A program made the translations under genes and the position numbers. From Vibrio sp. Isolate32 (GTDB taxonomy: Bacteria; Pseudomonadota; Gammaproteobacteria; Enterobacterales; Vibrionaceae), in contig NZ_JAKEUQ010000005.1 of the NCBI RefSeq assembly GCF_022397955.1, positions 22,248-86,247 of the forward strand: DNA of 64,000 bases. The letters are read 5' to 3'. The notes beneath the pieces were generated by a model. It was given only the letters and a program-made list of their open reading frames with translations, did not search any database and was not told where the DNA came from. Positions 37,159 to 45,535 of this stretch are shown in pieces (position 1 is the stretch's first letter; each line of letters opens with the position of its first letter).

Positions 37159-40100
37159 TTACTCCTGATCTTCCAGATCGGCAGCAGCCAACCTTACCGC
37201 CTGTAACACAAGTGTTGAATACATACGCGACTCAGCAGCCAGCTCATCGTCCCACTTAGGCCAAATACGCGAGATATAGGTATCTCGACCCTCGCCCGTG
37301 AAAGCGAAGCTGTCATTAAAAGTATCGGCCATTTTCTTGAGAGACTTCTCTTCATCATCGACCCATTTACCACGGCTAAAACCCGCTTCAACGCCGGCCA
37401 AGGCGGTTTTCGGGAAATACGGCAATGGTGCAGTCATGCCTTGATAAAACAGTCGTACTAACTCAGCCAATAGACCCCTCGCCTGCTGCACATCGCCGAT
37501 AGGTTGTAGCGTTTGGTGCACCACACCTTCTTTTCTGTCGTAGCCAATAATATGAGTCGTTTTGCCGTGCCCCATCACCGCGCAACACAAGTGATCAATC
37601 CACGCAGCCAAGTAATCTTGCGAACGAATTTTACCGCTACGGAAGCGTACTAAGCCCGATTGATAATTTTGAGTCAGCCAACCCATCAAACGAACCGGCT
37701 TGCCCTCGCCTAGCACGTCAAATTCAATATTTACCTCGAGATCTTGTTGTGGCTGCCCACTTACAAATCGAATCTCTTTGGCTAAATCTTCCGCTTGAAC
37801 ACGGTTGGTTTCAAACTCGATATCACCAAAAGCACCAACCGGTAAGCGACCTTGTGCCTTTTGTTCAGAAACAAACAAGCGAACCGCTTCATCTGCCCCT
37901 TCTGGGTAATCGAGTAGTACTTGGAGCAAAGCATCTTTAAGCTGGAAGCTCTCTAAGCCATTAAGCACGAATGGCTCGTCGTCTTCCATTACCGGAAGCG
38001 GTGGCTCAAACACTACCTTTAAGCGTCGATTAAAGAAGTATTGCACTGGCAAGCGCCAGAAACGCTGTAGCTCAACCAGATCGAGCTCCAATGGATAAGT
38101 CGCACCAAGCAAATAGTCATCCAAGGCACGATTGAATTCGCCACTGCGCTCACCAGAACGGTTAGCCGCAGGAAGCCATTCTTTGGCGTAGCTCAATACA
38201 TGGCTTTCATCACCTTGTGTAAAAGCTGCCGGGCTGAACGGAGTCATGGTGTGCTCAAAGCTGATCGCTTGAGTCAGCTTGATACCAGAATTATCACTTG
38301 GTAGCGCTTGATCGTCACTTAGGCAGTAGTTCTGCTGGCAGTACTCAATCAATTCTGAAACCAATACCGACGGCACTCGCTCAGTATTATCTTGAATCGA
38401 GCGGCCGACATAACTGATGTACAAACACTCTTGCGCCGACAACATCGCCTCTAAGAAAAGATAGCGGTCATCATCTCGACGAGAACGATCACCAGGTCGA
38501 GTACGTCCGTTCATCAAATCAAACCCTTCTGGTGGCATTGAGCGAGGGTAAACCCCATCATTCATGCCTAATAGACAAACAGTTTTGAACGGGATAGAAC
38601 GCATCGGCATCAGAGTACAGAAGTTCACTTGCCCCGCTAAGAAACGCTGACTGATACGCGCGCCTGACAGTTTATTGTTTAAGTACTGATAGATGATGCT
38701 TGGCGATAGCTCTTGCTCGTACAAGGCATCATCAAGCTGTTCATTCAGTTGAGAAAGTGCATCACGAATCGACTTAAGCACCACCTCGCCTTCTAGCTCA
38801 ACGGCGAAGAAATCATCAATCATTTGCAGCAAGGTTTCACGCCACATATCGATGGATTGTGTCTTAGCAAGACGTTGACGGTAATGGGCAATACGATCAA
38901 TAAAGTGCGCTAACTTACCCACAAGTTCGGCGTTAATGCCTTGAACTTCGTTATAAGCTGCAATTGGAGAATGTTCAGTTTCAAACAAACCTACAGAATC
39001 CGACATCGCGTAGCCCAGTAGCATGCGCTGAATACCAAACAGCCAGGTATTTTGCTCCGTGGCAGGCAAATCAAACTCGGTTGCGGTAGAAGAATCGACC
39101 CCCCAACGGATACCCGCTTCTTCAACCCACTGCTTAGCTTGCTCAAATTGAAATTCATCAATACCAAAGCGTGCCATCATCGCTGGGATTTCTAGTAGCT
39201 CTAGAAGTTCAGAAGCTAAGCAGCGCGTGTTTGGTAGCGCGACCAACTGCATGAATGCGGTCAGAATAGGGCTCTCTTGGTCTGCCGTTCGATCCGAGAT
39301 CGAGTAAGGGATATAACGCTCACCCGGAGCATTACCAAATACCGCCTGAATCGCAGGGCTGTAAGCATTGATGTCTGCCACCATCACGATGATGTCGCGT
39401 GGCTTTAATGTTGGGTCAGCGTCAAACATTGCTAACAGCTGATCATGAAGAACTTCAACCTCACGCATTGGGCTGTGGCAAGCATGTACCGTCAATGAAC
39501 GATCGCCCAGCTCAACCACTTGTTTGTGGTTACTGGAGTCTAAGATGTGATCGTCTTGGTGCTCTTCTAACTCAAGAATGTCGGCTTGCAGCTGATGCAG
39601 CAGGCTATCTCTCTCGACATCAATAAAGAATTCATGCTCTTCGCTGTCTGATTGAGACAGCAAGAACAAATTGTCTCTGCCTAACTTCCCCATAGACGCG
39701 AGTAAGCTATTGCCGACTGCTTGGCTGGTATGCAGCTCATCTTCGATATTGGCTTCAATACCATCTTTCAGTGGCGAGACTTCGCCTTCTAGCTGAGGTG
39801 AGCCATCAACCAGGGCAAACTGCTTACGACGCTGCGCTTCTACTCTTGCCAAGTATTTACGGTCGCGGATGTCGCCCCAGTAATGTTGGCAAGGGTTGGT
39901 AAACATCAGGTGGACATCTATCTGTTCGCCAAGCGCTTTCAAAGCATCCATGTAACGAGGAGGCAGTGACGAAATACCAAACACAAACAGGCGTTTCGGC
40001 AGGTGTTGTAATTGCCCTTGTTGATTAGCTAACGCTTCAATGAAGTCGTGATACAGGTTACCACGGTGATATTTTGATTGGCCTTGAGACAGTGTTTGCT

Positions 40101-40635
40101 CGTAGAGTGCCTTCCACAAAATTGGCTGCCAAGGGTGCTCTTGTTGCCCTTCACTATCAACCAATTCTGCAACGGGCTCGCCTGCTTCCCACATCGCCAT
40201 CCACTCAGGTCTATACACCAAGTAGCCATCGAAAATATCGGCAATTTTCTCGGCTAATTGATACAACTTAGAGCTGTCTTCATCATTTTCAAGATAGCGC
40301 TGTAGGGGTAAGAAATCAGGGTGGTCAAGTTTCGCAGGTAGCAAACTCATTAGCTTCCACGTCATCGCCTCTTTATTAAAAGCACTGCGTTTCGGTACAT
40401 CAGGAAGCACCTGGGTGAACATATCCCAAATGAAAGTGGCTGGAAGAGGAAAATCAATATTTGCTGCTACACCAAACTCTTTGGCGAGTTCCATCTTAAG
40501 CCATTGAGACATACCCGGGCTCTGAACCAAGATCTGCTCTTTTTCGAAGGGATTGGCTAAAGGGTCACTTTTGATCAAGTGAACGAGAAGAATTTTTAAA
40601 GTATCAACTTTATTGGAATGGTAAACAGTAAACAA
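37159..40635 (-). CDS. recC: Exodeoxyribonuclease V subunit RecC
   Basis: The Chi-scanning scaffold subunit of RecBCD. The 1158-residue protein starts MFTVYHSNKVDTLK and keeps the N-terminal blocks LVQSPGMSQWLKMELA and NIDFPLPATFIWDMF, the helicase-like MVADINAYSPAIQAVFG, and the central CLLGMNDGVYPRS region. The helicase and nuclease folds are inactive in this subunit. It is the first gene of the rec cluster on this strand. Confidence 0.96.
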   Translation of the reverse strand: MFTVYHSNKVDTLKILLVHLIKSDPLANPFEKEQILVQSPGMSQWLKMELAKEFGVAANIDFPLPATFIWDMFTQVLPDVPKRSAFNKEAMTWKLMSLLPAKLDHPDFLPLQRYLENDEDSSKLYQLAEKIADIFDGYLVYRPEWMAMWEAGEPVAELVDSEGQQEHPWQPILWKALYEQTLSQGQSKYHRGNLYHDFIEALANQQGQLQHLPKRLFVFGISSLPPRYMDALKALGEQIDVHLMFTNPCQHYWGDIRDRKYLARVEAQRRKQFALVDGSPQLEGEVSPLKDGIEANIEDELHTSQAVGNSLLASMGKLGRDNLFLLSQSDSEEHEFFIDVERDSLLHQLQADILELEEHQDDHILDSSNHKQVVELGDRSLTVHACHSPMREVEVLHDQLLAMFDADPTLKPRDIIVMVADINAYSPAIQAVFGNAPGERYIPYSISDRTADQESPILTAFMQLVALPNTRCLASELLELLEIPAMMARFGIDEFQFEQAKQWVEEAGIRWGVDSSTATEFDLPATEQNTWLFGIQRMLLGYAMSDSVGLFETEHSPIAAYNEVQGINAELVGKLAHFIDRIAHYRQRLAKTQSIDMWRETLLQMIDDFFAVELEGEVVLKSIRDALSQLNEQLDDALYEQELSPSIIYQYLNNKLSGARISQRFLAGQVNFCTLMPMRSIPFKTVCLLGMNDGVYPRSMPPEGFDLMNGRTRPGDRSRRDDDRYLFLEAMLSAQECLYISYVGRSIQDNTERVPSVLVSELIEYCQQNYCLSDDQALPSDNSGIKLTQAISFEHTMTPFSPAAFTQGDESHVLSYAKEWLPAANRSGERSGEFNRALDDYLLGATYPLELDLVELQRFWRLPVQYFFNRRLKVVFEPPLPVMEDDEPFVLNGLESFQLKDALLQVLLDYPEGADEAVRLFVSEQKAQGRLPVGAFGDIEFETNRVQAEDLAKEIRFVSGQPQQDLEVNIEFDVLGEGKPVRLMGWLTQNYQSGLVRFRSGKIRSQDYLAAWIDHLCCAVMGHGKTTHIIGYDRKEGVVHQTLQPIGDVQQARGLLAELVRLFYQGMTAPLPYFPKTALAGVEAGFSRGKWVDDEEKSLKKMADTFNDSFAFTGEGRDTYISRIWPKWDDELAAESRMYSTLVLQAVRLAAADLEDQE

Positions 40636-40762
40636 AGTGCACTCACGCTAATCTTGCCACAATATACTGCCAGATTAGCATAAGTGCTGAGTTTGGATGA
40701 GGAATATAAGCTTATGAAATACCGAAAGCTTAAGGTCCGTTTATCTTTTGAACTATCGACCT

Positions 40763-41758
40763 TTACAATCTACCGGCTACCGCACCTAAAACACGATGAG
40801 GTTTGTAGTTCATGTAGTAACGAACAGCGACATAACCTACCACTAAGGTTGCAACAATCAGCTCTAGATAAGCCAGGTTAAATACTTGGTTAATATAATG
40901 CGCCTCGATGCCTTGTGCTTGCATCCACGCAGCCAATTTAAACAAGGCTGTTGCACCAATCACGATTGGGAAAGTAAACGCTGCATAGCCAGGGCTAAAT
41001 GGTAAACGAAGTAGTTTGAAGAACGCTGCATAGATAATAAACGTCATCAACACCGCAATACCAAATAGTAGACCAATGATCACTGGCGAAGGGCTCGCTG
41101 TCACGGTTAGATAACCCGCTAAAGATAGGCTTGCAGGTGCCGCCATAATCGCGATCGTTGGTTTTGCAGCATCTGGCACTTCGTGAGAGAAGATCAAACG
41201 GTAAACCATCATTGGTAGCATTACTGCGTAAACCAATAAACCGAATACCAAAGTCGCGTTCGCTACAGGCTCCAAAACTGGATTACCAGAGAAAGAAACG
41301 TCTGCCACAATGATACCGATTGGTGGCACAAACCAGCTTGGCACCATGTGGTGAATCTCAAACTGTTTTGCTCTGTGGTACAAAAAGCTCACTAAGAACA
41401 CAACATGTAAAGCAACCGCCGCTAGCCACATCGCCTCTTGTAAGAATTGAGAAATCGGCGCTAAAGATGCTGATACCACCATGCAGCCCATCGCAAATGT
41501 TGGAACCACACTACCCACTACAGGGTGAGCAAGATCTTCACGCAATAGATGACCATGAATCAGAAACTTCACAGCTAAAACAAGAAGTAAGACCGCCGCG
41601 ATGCCAGCACTGATCCATTGCACTAAACCTGGGGTGTGCAAAATACCTTGTGCGACTAAAACGCCATCCCAACACCAGCCTAAACTTGCAATTGCTAGTG
41701 CTAACCCTGCCATGGGTGTTGGAGCTCCTGTTAATCTATATTTAATACGTTGAATCAT
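40763..41758 (-). CDS. TDT/SLAC1-TehA family transporter
   Basis: An integral membrane protein of 331 residues with about ten hydrophobic helices. It begins with the family-typical PTPMAGLALAIASLG and has conserved Phe/Pro-rich helices such as VPTFAMGCMVVSASL. Members include TehA, sulfite exporters, malate transporters and SLAC1-type anion channels. The substrate is not readable here. It diverges from a LysR regulator 160 bp away, which probably controls it. A sulfite or dicarboxylate substrate is possible. Confidence 0.88.
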   Translation of the reverse strand: MIQRIKYRLTGAPTPMAGLALAIASLGWCWDGVLVAQGILHTPGLVQWISAGIAAVLLLVLAVKFLIHGHLLREDLAHPVVGSVVPTFAMGCMVVSASLAPISQFLQEAMWLAAVALHVVFLVSFLYHRAKQFEIHHMVPSWFVPPIGIIVADVSFSGNPVLEPVANATLVFGLLVYAVMLPMMVYRLIFSHEVPDAAKPTIAIMAAPASLSLAGYLTVTASPSPVIIGLLFGIAVLMTFIIYAAFFKLLRLPFSPGYAAFTFPIVIGATALFKLAAWMQAQGIEAHYINQVFNLAYLELIVATLVVGYVAVRYYMNYKPHRVLGAVAGRL

Positions 41759-41918
41759 GTGAGCCTCTCTTGAACTTGATTCACTAAACTTGTGAACTCA
41801 TCAGCTTGTTGAAGCCATAATACGCTTGCACTTCGTTAAGTAATATCCAATTATATATAACAAGCGTTCACCAATGCTGAACAACTAATTCCACCAGCAG
41901 CGTAAAACTAGGAACCTG

Positions 41919-42815
41919 ATGGCTAATATCTCAATCAAACAACTAAAAGTGTTTGTCACCATTACCCAGCATTCGACACTTACCGCCGCATCGGAAGCTC
42001 TGTTTCTCTCTAAAGCCGCGGTTAGCATGGCACTCGGTGAAATGGAAAAACAGCTAGGCCATTCTCTATTTGACCGGGTTAACAACCGATTAATTCTCAA
42101 TCAAGAAGGGCACAAGCTGCTTCCTTTAGCAGATGAGATTCTTCATCGGGCCGCAGGCATCGATGTTCTGTTCCGCGACGACCAGCCATTAAGTGGCAAT
42201 CTTAAGGTTGGTGCGAGTGACACGATTGGTAATCAGGTTGCGCCTTTTATTTTGTCTGGCTTTCGAGAAAAAACGCAGCACCAAGACCAAAGCTTGTTCA
42301 TTTCAAACAGTGCCCTGATCTGTCAAAAGTTGGTGGATTATGAACTGGATATCGCGTTAATTGAAGGAAAAACACTTCATCCGGAGTTAATCTCAAGCCA
42401 GTTTAGTAGCGATGAGATGTGTATTATCGTTAGTAATCAACACCCTCTGGTAGCAAAAGAGCAAATTGCACTACAAGATCTAGAGAACAGCCACTGGATA
42501 TTGCGTGAGTCAGGTTCTGGAACCCGTGAGTTTTTCCTACGCGCTGTCGCACCGCGAATCGAGCACTGGTACGAATCATTTGAGCTAAACACCACAGAAG
42601 CAATCATCAACTCTGTTTCTGCCGGTCTTGGCTTTGCCTGTTTGTCTCGTTTAGCTGCTCAAAGGGCGATCGATTCAGGCCGAGTAAAAGCGCTTAATGT
42701 GCCACTCGATATGAAACGTCGATTCTGGATGCTGGTCCATAAAGACAAATACCAAAGCCCGTTACTGAAATCTTTCATGAGTTATTGTGAAGACTGGGCG
42801 ACACATCAAGATTGA
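41919..42815 (+). CDS. LysR-family transcriptional regulator (YeiE-like)
   Basis: A 298-residue LysR protein: a winged helix-turn-helix at about residues 1-62 (LTAASEALFLSKAAVSMALGEM in its central part) and a periplasmic-binding-protein-like effector domain (about 88-290) with GASDTIGNQVAPFIL and RESGSGTREFF. The pattern resembles YeiE/CysB-side LysR regulators, which respond to sulfur-related ligands. Divergent placement from the TDT transporter is the classical LysR arrangement, so that gene is its likely target. The exact orthology is uncertain. Confidence 0.9.
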   Translation: MANISIKQLKVFVTITQHSTLTAASEALFLSKAAVSMALGEMEKQLGHSLFDRVNNRLILNQEGHKLLPLADEILHRAAGIDVLFRDDQPLSGNLKVGASDTIGNQVAPFILSGFREKTQHQDQSLFISNSALICQKLVDYELDIALIEGKTLHPELISSQFSSDEMCIIVSNQHPLVAKEQIALQDLENSHWILRESGSGTREFFLRAVAPRIEHWYESFELNTTEAIINSVSAGLGFACLSRLAAQRAIDSGRVKALNVPLDMKRRFWMLVHKDKYQSPLLKSFMSYCEDWATHQD

Positions 42816-42856
42816 GGCCGCATAGTGCGGGCTCCAACTGGACTTTCAGCCTCAGA

Positions 42857-42876
42857 AACTGTATAAAAAGCCAGTA
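42857..42876. promoter_or_regulatory. LexA (SOS) box upstream of yebG
   Basis: AACTGTATAAAAAGCCAGTA keeps CTGT-N8-CCAG, one mismatch from the CTGT-N8-ACAG core. It lies 27 bp before the yebG start; yebG is a known LexA target in E. coli. Confidence 0.78.
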
Positions 42877-42903
42877 AAATTTATCAAACTTAGAGGATTA
42901 ACC

Positions 42904-43197
42904 ATGGCTGTTATCGTCAAGTACGTGGTGGAACGCAACGGAGAAGAGAAAATGACTTTTACCTCTAAAGCCGAAGCTGACGCATACGACAAAATGCTGG
43001 ATATGGCTGATGAGCTTTTTGAACTGTTAGGCAAAAGCGATTTAGTTGAAGATGAAGGCAAGCAAGAAGAACTTGCAATGTACCTAGCTAAGAACAAAGA
43101 AGAAGTTCTTTACGCATTAGGTGCGAAGCGTAAACCAGCTCCGAAAAAAGCGAAGAAGCTTGAAGCAGTTGAAGACGCAGAAGAAGATGCAGCTTAA
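42904..43197 (+). CDS. yebG: YebG-family DNA damage-inducible protein
   Basis: A small acidic protein of the YebG family, induced by DNA damage; biochemical function unknown. The conserved N terminus MAVIVKYVVERNGEEKMTF and the central DMLDMADELFELL-type helix region are present. The C terminus is a Lys/Ala then Glu-rich tail. Length is 97. A good ribosome site (AGAGGA) precedes ATG 42904. It is single-gene, with the LexA box upstream and a strong terminator after. Confidence 0.94.
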   Translation: MAVIVKYVVERNGEEKMTFTSKAEADAYDKMLDMADELFELLGKSDLVEDEGKQEELAMYLAKNKEEVLYALGAKRKPAPKKAKKLEAVEDAEEDAA

Positions 43198-43213
43198 TTA
43201 GCTGAAGCTTTCT

Positions 43214-43262
43214 AAAAAACGCCAATGACACCTCTAATCAGAGTCAGTCATTGGCGTTTTTT
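43214..43262 (+). terminator. Intrinsic terminator of yebG
   Basis: A 16-bp perfect stem (AAAAAACGCCAATGAC with its complement) and a 17-nt loop, ending in a T run. Confidence 0.93.
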
Positions 43263-43359
43263 TATACTTATCGAAATATAATGATGCTTGTTTATAGTCG
43301 AAATCACTCTAAACATTCGCTTGCACAAAAGTGTGATAAAGATCTAATCTATAGCTATC

Positions 43360-43429
43360 AGGTGATGGGGTTCCACCTAAGCTTTTGCTTCAACCGCCCG
43401 TTCTTTTGAACCGTGCTAATGACTCCTAC
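43360..43429 (+). ncRNA. Fluoride riboswitch-like aptamer (crcB motif)
   Basis: The conserved elements of the crcB/fluoride aptamer appear in order. AGGTG-ATGGGGTTC-CACCT (43360-43378) forms the first stem with its GATGG-GTTC loop. CAACCGCC (43391-43398) matches the conserved A-rich joining strand. A GTTC-TTTT-GAAC hairpin spans 43400-43411. CTAATGACTCCTAC (43416-43429) is the diagnostic 3' strand. GGGG 43367-43370 can pair with CTCC 43423-43426 (one G.U) as the pseudoknot. A 12-nt hairpin, AAGC-TTTT-GCTT (43379-43390), is inserted between the first stem and the joining strand. The element lies 199 nt before the NifU-like gene, in the same direction. Confidence 0.8.
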
Positions 43430-43435
43430 AGAATC

Positions 43436-43626
43436 GAAAACAGGTAATACTGTTGGATGTATCGCTACTCCTCCATTTTGAAATGAACCGCGTCTATTAA
43501 GGCTAGGTTCCATGACTCCTTTGGATTATCGATACTCAAGATCTGTAGTGAATTAACCACACCTCTTCCAACACGTCCTGTTTTCTCAACGCCCTAGGTC
43601 AATACGACTTTATTAGTGAGAAAACA
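43436..43626 (+). promoter_or_regulatory. Switchable leader with sequestor and anti-sequestor pairings
   Basis: TGTTTTCTCA (43579-43588) is perfectly complementary to TGAGAAAACA (43617-43626), which contains the ribosome binding site GAG of the next gene, so this 10-bp pairing would block translation. The overlapping segment CCTGTTTTC (43577-43585) is also perfectly complementary to GAAAACAGG (43436-43444) just behind the aptamer. That 9-bp pairing would release the ribosome site. GAAAACAGG can in turn fold locally (AACAG / CTGTT, 43439-43454). Only one partner can be used at a time. Confidence 0.6.
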
Positions 43627-43628
43627 TT

Positions 43629-44321
43629 ATGCATTACTCTTCAGAAATTCAATCCATGTGCCCTATTCAAAGGGGTGATCTTCATAACTCGGCTCCAATC
43701 CCAGTTGAAGGTGCCATGGTTAGTCCAAAAGATGTTATCGCTATCTCAGGTTTAAGCCACGGTGTTGGCACTTGTGCACCACAACAAGGTGCGGCAAAAC
43801 TGACTCTTAACGTGAAAAACGGCATCATCGAAGAAGCACTCATTGAAACTATCGGCTGCTCAGGCATGACGCAATCTGCCGGGATGGCCGCTGAAATCCT
43901 CACCGGAAAAACCATTCTAGAAGCGCTCAATACTGACTTGGTGTGTGATGCGATCAACGTCGCGATGCGCGAAATCTTCCTGCAGTTTGTTTACGGTCGA
44001 ACTCAATCTGCTTTCTCTGAAGGTGGCCTAGAAATTGGCGCTGCATTAGAAGATTTAGGTCAAACCCAGCGCAGCCAAGTTGGTACCAGCTATTCAACCG
44101 CAGCAAAAGGCGTCCGTTACCTAGAACTCGCAGAGGGCTATGTGACCAAACTTGCACTTGATGACCACAGCGAAGTGATTGGTTACGAGTATCTCAACCT
44201 CGGAAAAATGATGAAGGCGATTAATCAAGGTGTGCCAGCGAACGAAGCGGCCGACCTTGCTACAGGGACTTATGGTCGCTTCGACGAAGCCGTGACCACG
44301 ATTAACCCACGCCAACAGTAG
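43629..44321 (+). CDS. NifU-like iron-sulfur scaffold-family protein
   Basis: A 230-residue protein related to the NifU/IscU/SufU N-terminal scaffold fold. Three cysteines with scaffold-like spacing are present: Cys49 (GVGTCAPQQG), Cys77 (IGCSGMTQSA) and Cys106 (DLVCDAIN), plus Cys11. The GCSGMTQSAG block replaces the usual GC-IS-AS of IscU. About 90 C-terminal residues are not explained by the scaffold fold. It is not part of an isc or suf operon; it pairs with the GGGtGRT gene 24 nt downstream and sits behind the riboswitch-like leader. Whether it binds a cluster or another metal ligand is unknown. Confidence 0.8.
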   Translation: MHYSSEIQSMCPIQRGDLHNSAPIPVEGAMVSPKDVIAISGLSHGVGTCAPQQGAAKLTLNVKNGIIEEALIETIGCSGMTQSAGMAAEILTGKTILEALNTDLVCDAINVAMREIFLQFVYGRTQSAFSEGGLEIGAALEDLGQTQRSQVGTSYSTAAKGVRYLELAEGYVTKLALDDHSEVIGYEYLNLGKMMKAINQGVPANEAADLATGTYGRFDEAVTTINPRQQ

Positions 44322-44345
44322 TTTTTGCCAATTTAGAGGAAAGAT

Positions 44346-45335
44346 ATGATGAACACTCAATTTAATGAATCAGTAACTCGCGCATTGGCAGAAATGAACT
44401 TCGACTCTTTGGCGCAAGCAGAGCAATACTGTAAAGCACACAATGTCGACCCAAAAACCTTGGTGATGGACACTCAACCAATTGCTTTTGAAAGCGCAGC
44501 CGATGCATACACCCTAGGTACAGCCATGGCACTATTTCGCAAAGCGAGCAACGCCGAACAAGCAGCCAACATCATTGGTGAAGGCCTTCAAGCATTCACA
44601 AAACCCGGCAGTGTTGCGGAGCAACGTCAAGTGGGTATTGGTCATGGCGCGCTTGCTGCTCGTCTTCTGAATGAAGAGAGTCACTGCTTTGCTTTTCTTG
44701 CTGGTCACGAGTCATTTGCAGCCGCTGAGGGCGCAATCAAAATCGCATTGAACGTCAATAAATCACGTAAAAATCCATTAAAAGTTATCTTGAATGGTTT
44801 AGGTAAAGATGCGGCTTACTTAATCTCACGCATCAATGGCTTCACTTACGTGCGCACTCAGTACAACTACCAAACCGGTGAACTCGTTGAAACAGAACAT
44901 CGCCGTTTCTCAAATGGCCCTCGCGGAGAGATCCTATGCTATGGCGCCGATGATGTTCGTGAAGGTGTGGCAATCATGCACAGAGAAGAGGTGGATGTGA
45001 GCATTACGGGTAACTCAACCAACCCAACACGCTTCCAACATCCTGTTGCGGGTATCTACAAAGCAGAGCGCACTCGCCAAGGTCTACCTTATTTCTCTGT
45101 CGCTTCAGGCGGTGGTACAGGCCGAACTTTACACCCAGACAACGTTGCTGCAGGTCCTGCATCTTATGGCATGACAGATACCATGGGCAGAATGCACGCA
45201 GACGCTCAGTTTGCAGGTAGCTCTTCAGTTCCTGCTCACGTTGCTATGATGGGTTTCATCGGCATGGGTAACAACCCAATGGTGGGTGCAACGGTTGCAC
45301 TGGCTGTCGCAGTGAGTGAATCTCAAAGCGCATAA
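44346..45335 (+). CDS. GGGtGRT-family protein
   Basis: A 329-residue protein of the family named after the motif seen here as SGGGTGRT (about residues 254-261), followed by a conserved Gly/His/Met-rich C terminus (DTMGRMHADAQFAGSS, AHVAMMGFIGMGNN). No signal peptide; predicted cytoplasmic. No catalytic activity is established that I can name. The tight link to the NifU-like gene suggests the two form a functional pair, perhaps with the scaffold loading or repairing a metal centre. A second ATG follows directly (44349). Confidence 0.85.
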   Translation: MMNTQFNESVTRALAEMNFDSLAQAEQYCKAHNVDPKTLVMDTQPIAFESAADAYTLGTAMALFRKASNAEQAANIIGEGLQAFTKPGSVAEQRQVGIGHGALAARLLNEESHCFAFLAGHESFAAAEGAIKIALNVNKSRKNPLKVILNGLGKDAAYLISRINGFTYVRTQYNYQTGELVETEHRRFSNGPRGEILCYGADDVREGVAIMHREEVDVSITGNSTNPTRFQHPVAGIYKAERTRQGLPYFSVASGGGTGRTLHPDNVAAGPASYGMTDTMGRMHADAQFAGSSSVPAHVAMMGFIGMGNNPMVGATVALAVAVSESQSA

Positions 45336-45437
45336 CGATAGAGGTGATTGTTAGCATCAAACGGCTCAAGCCGGAACCTTAGTTGAAAAATCGACACCAA
45401 CACACAATCAAAACTCTACTCCCATCACTTAAACTAT

Positions 45438-45460
45438 ACAGCCAGCCCTATGCTGGCTGT
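45438..45460 (+). terminator. Intrinsic terminator of the NifU-like/GGGtGRT operon
   Basis: A 9-bp stem (ACAGCCAGC / GCTGGCTGT), 5-nt loop and six T, about 100 nt past the second gene and before the marC-family gene. Confidence 0.9.
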
Positions 45461-45535
45461 TTTTTATTCACACTTGCTCTAGTATCTATTCTTATTCAAC
45501 ATGTGTATTTAACTGCATCTTTTTAAAGGAATAAT

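Noticed and set aside
43501..43530. Second copy of an ATGACTCCT string in the leader, considered as a tandem aptamer
   Set aside because: The matching 5' stem and joining strand are absent, so it is not a second aptamer.
43629..45335. Fluoride exporter encoded in the riboswitch operon
   Set aside because: Neither protein has transmembrane helices or CrcB/CLC motifs.
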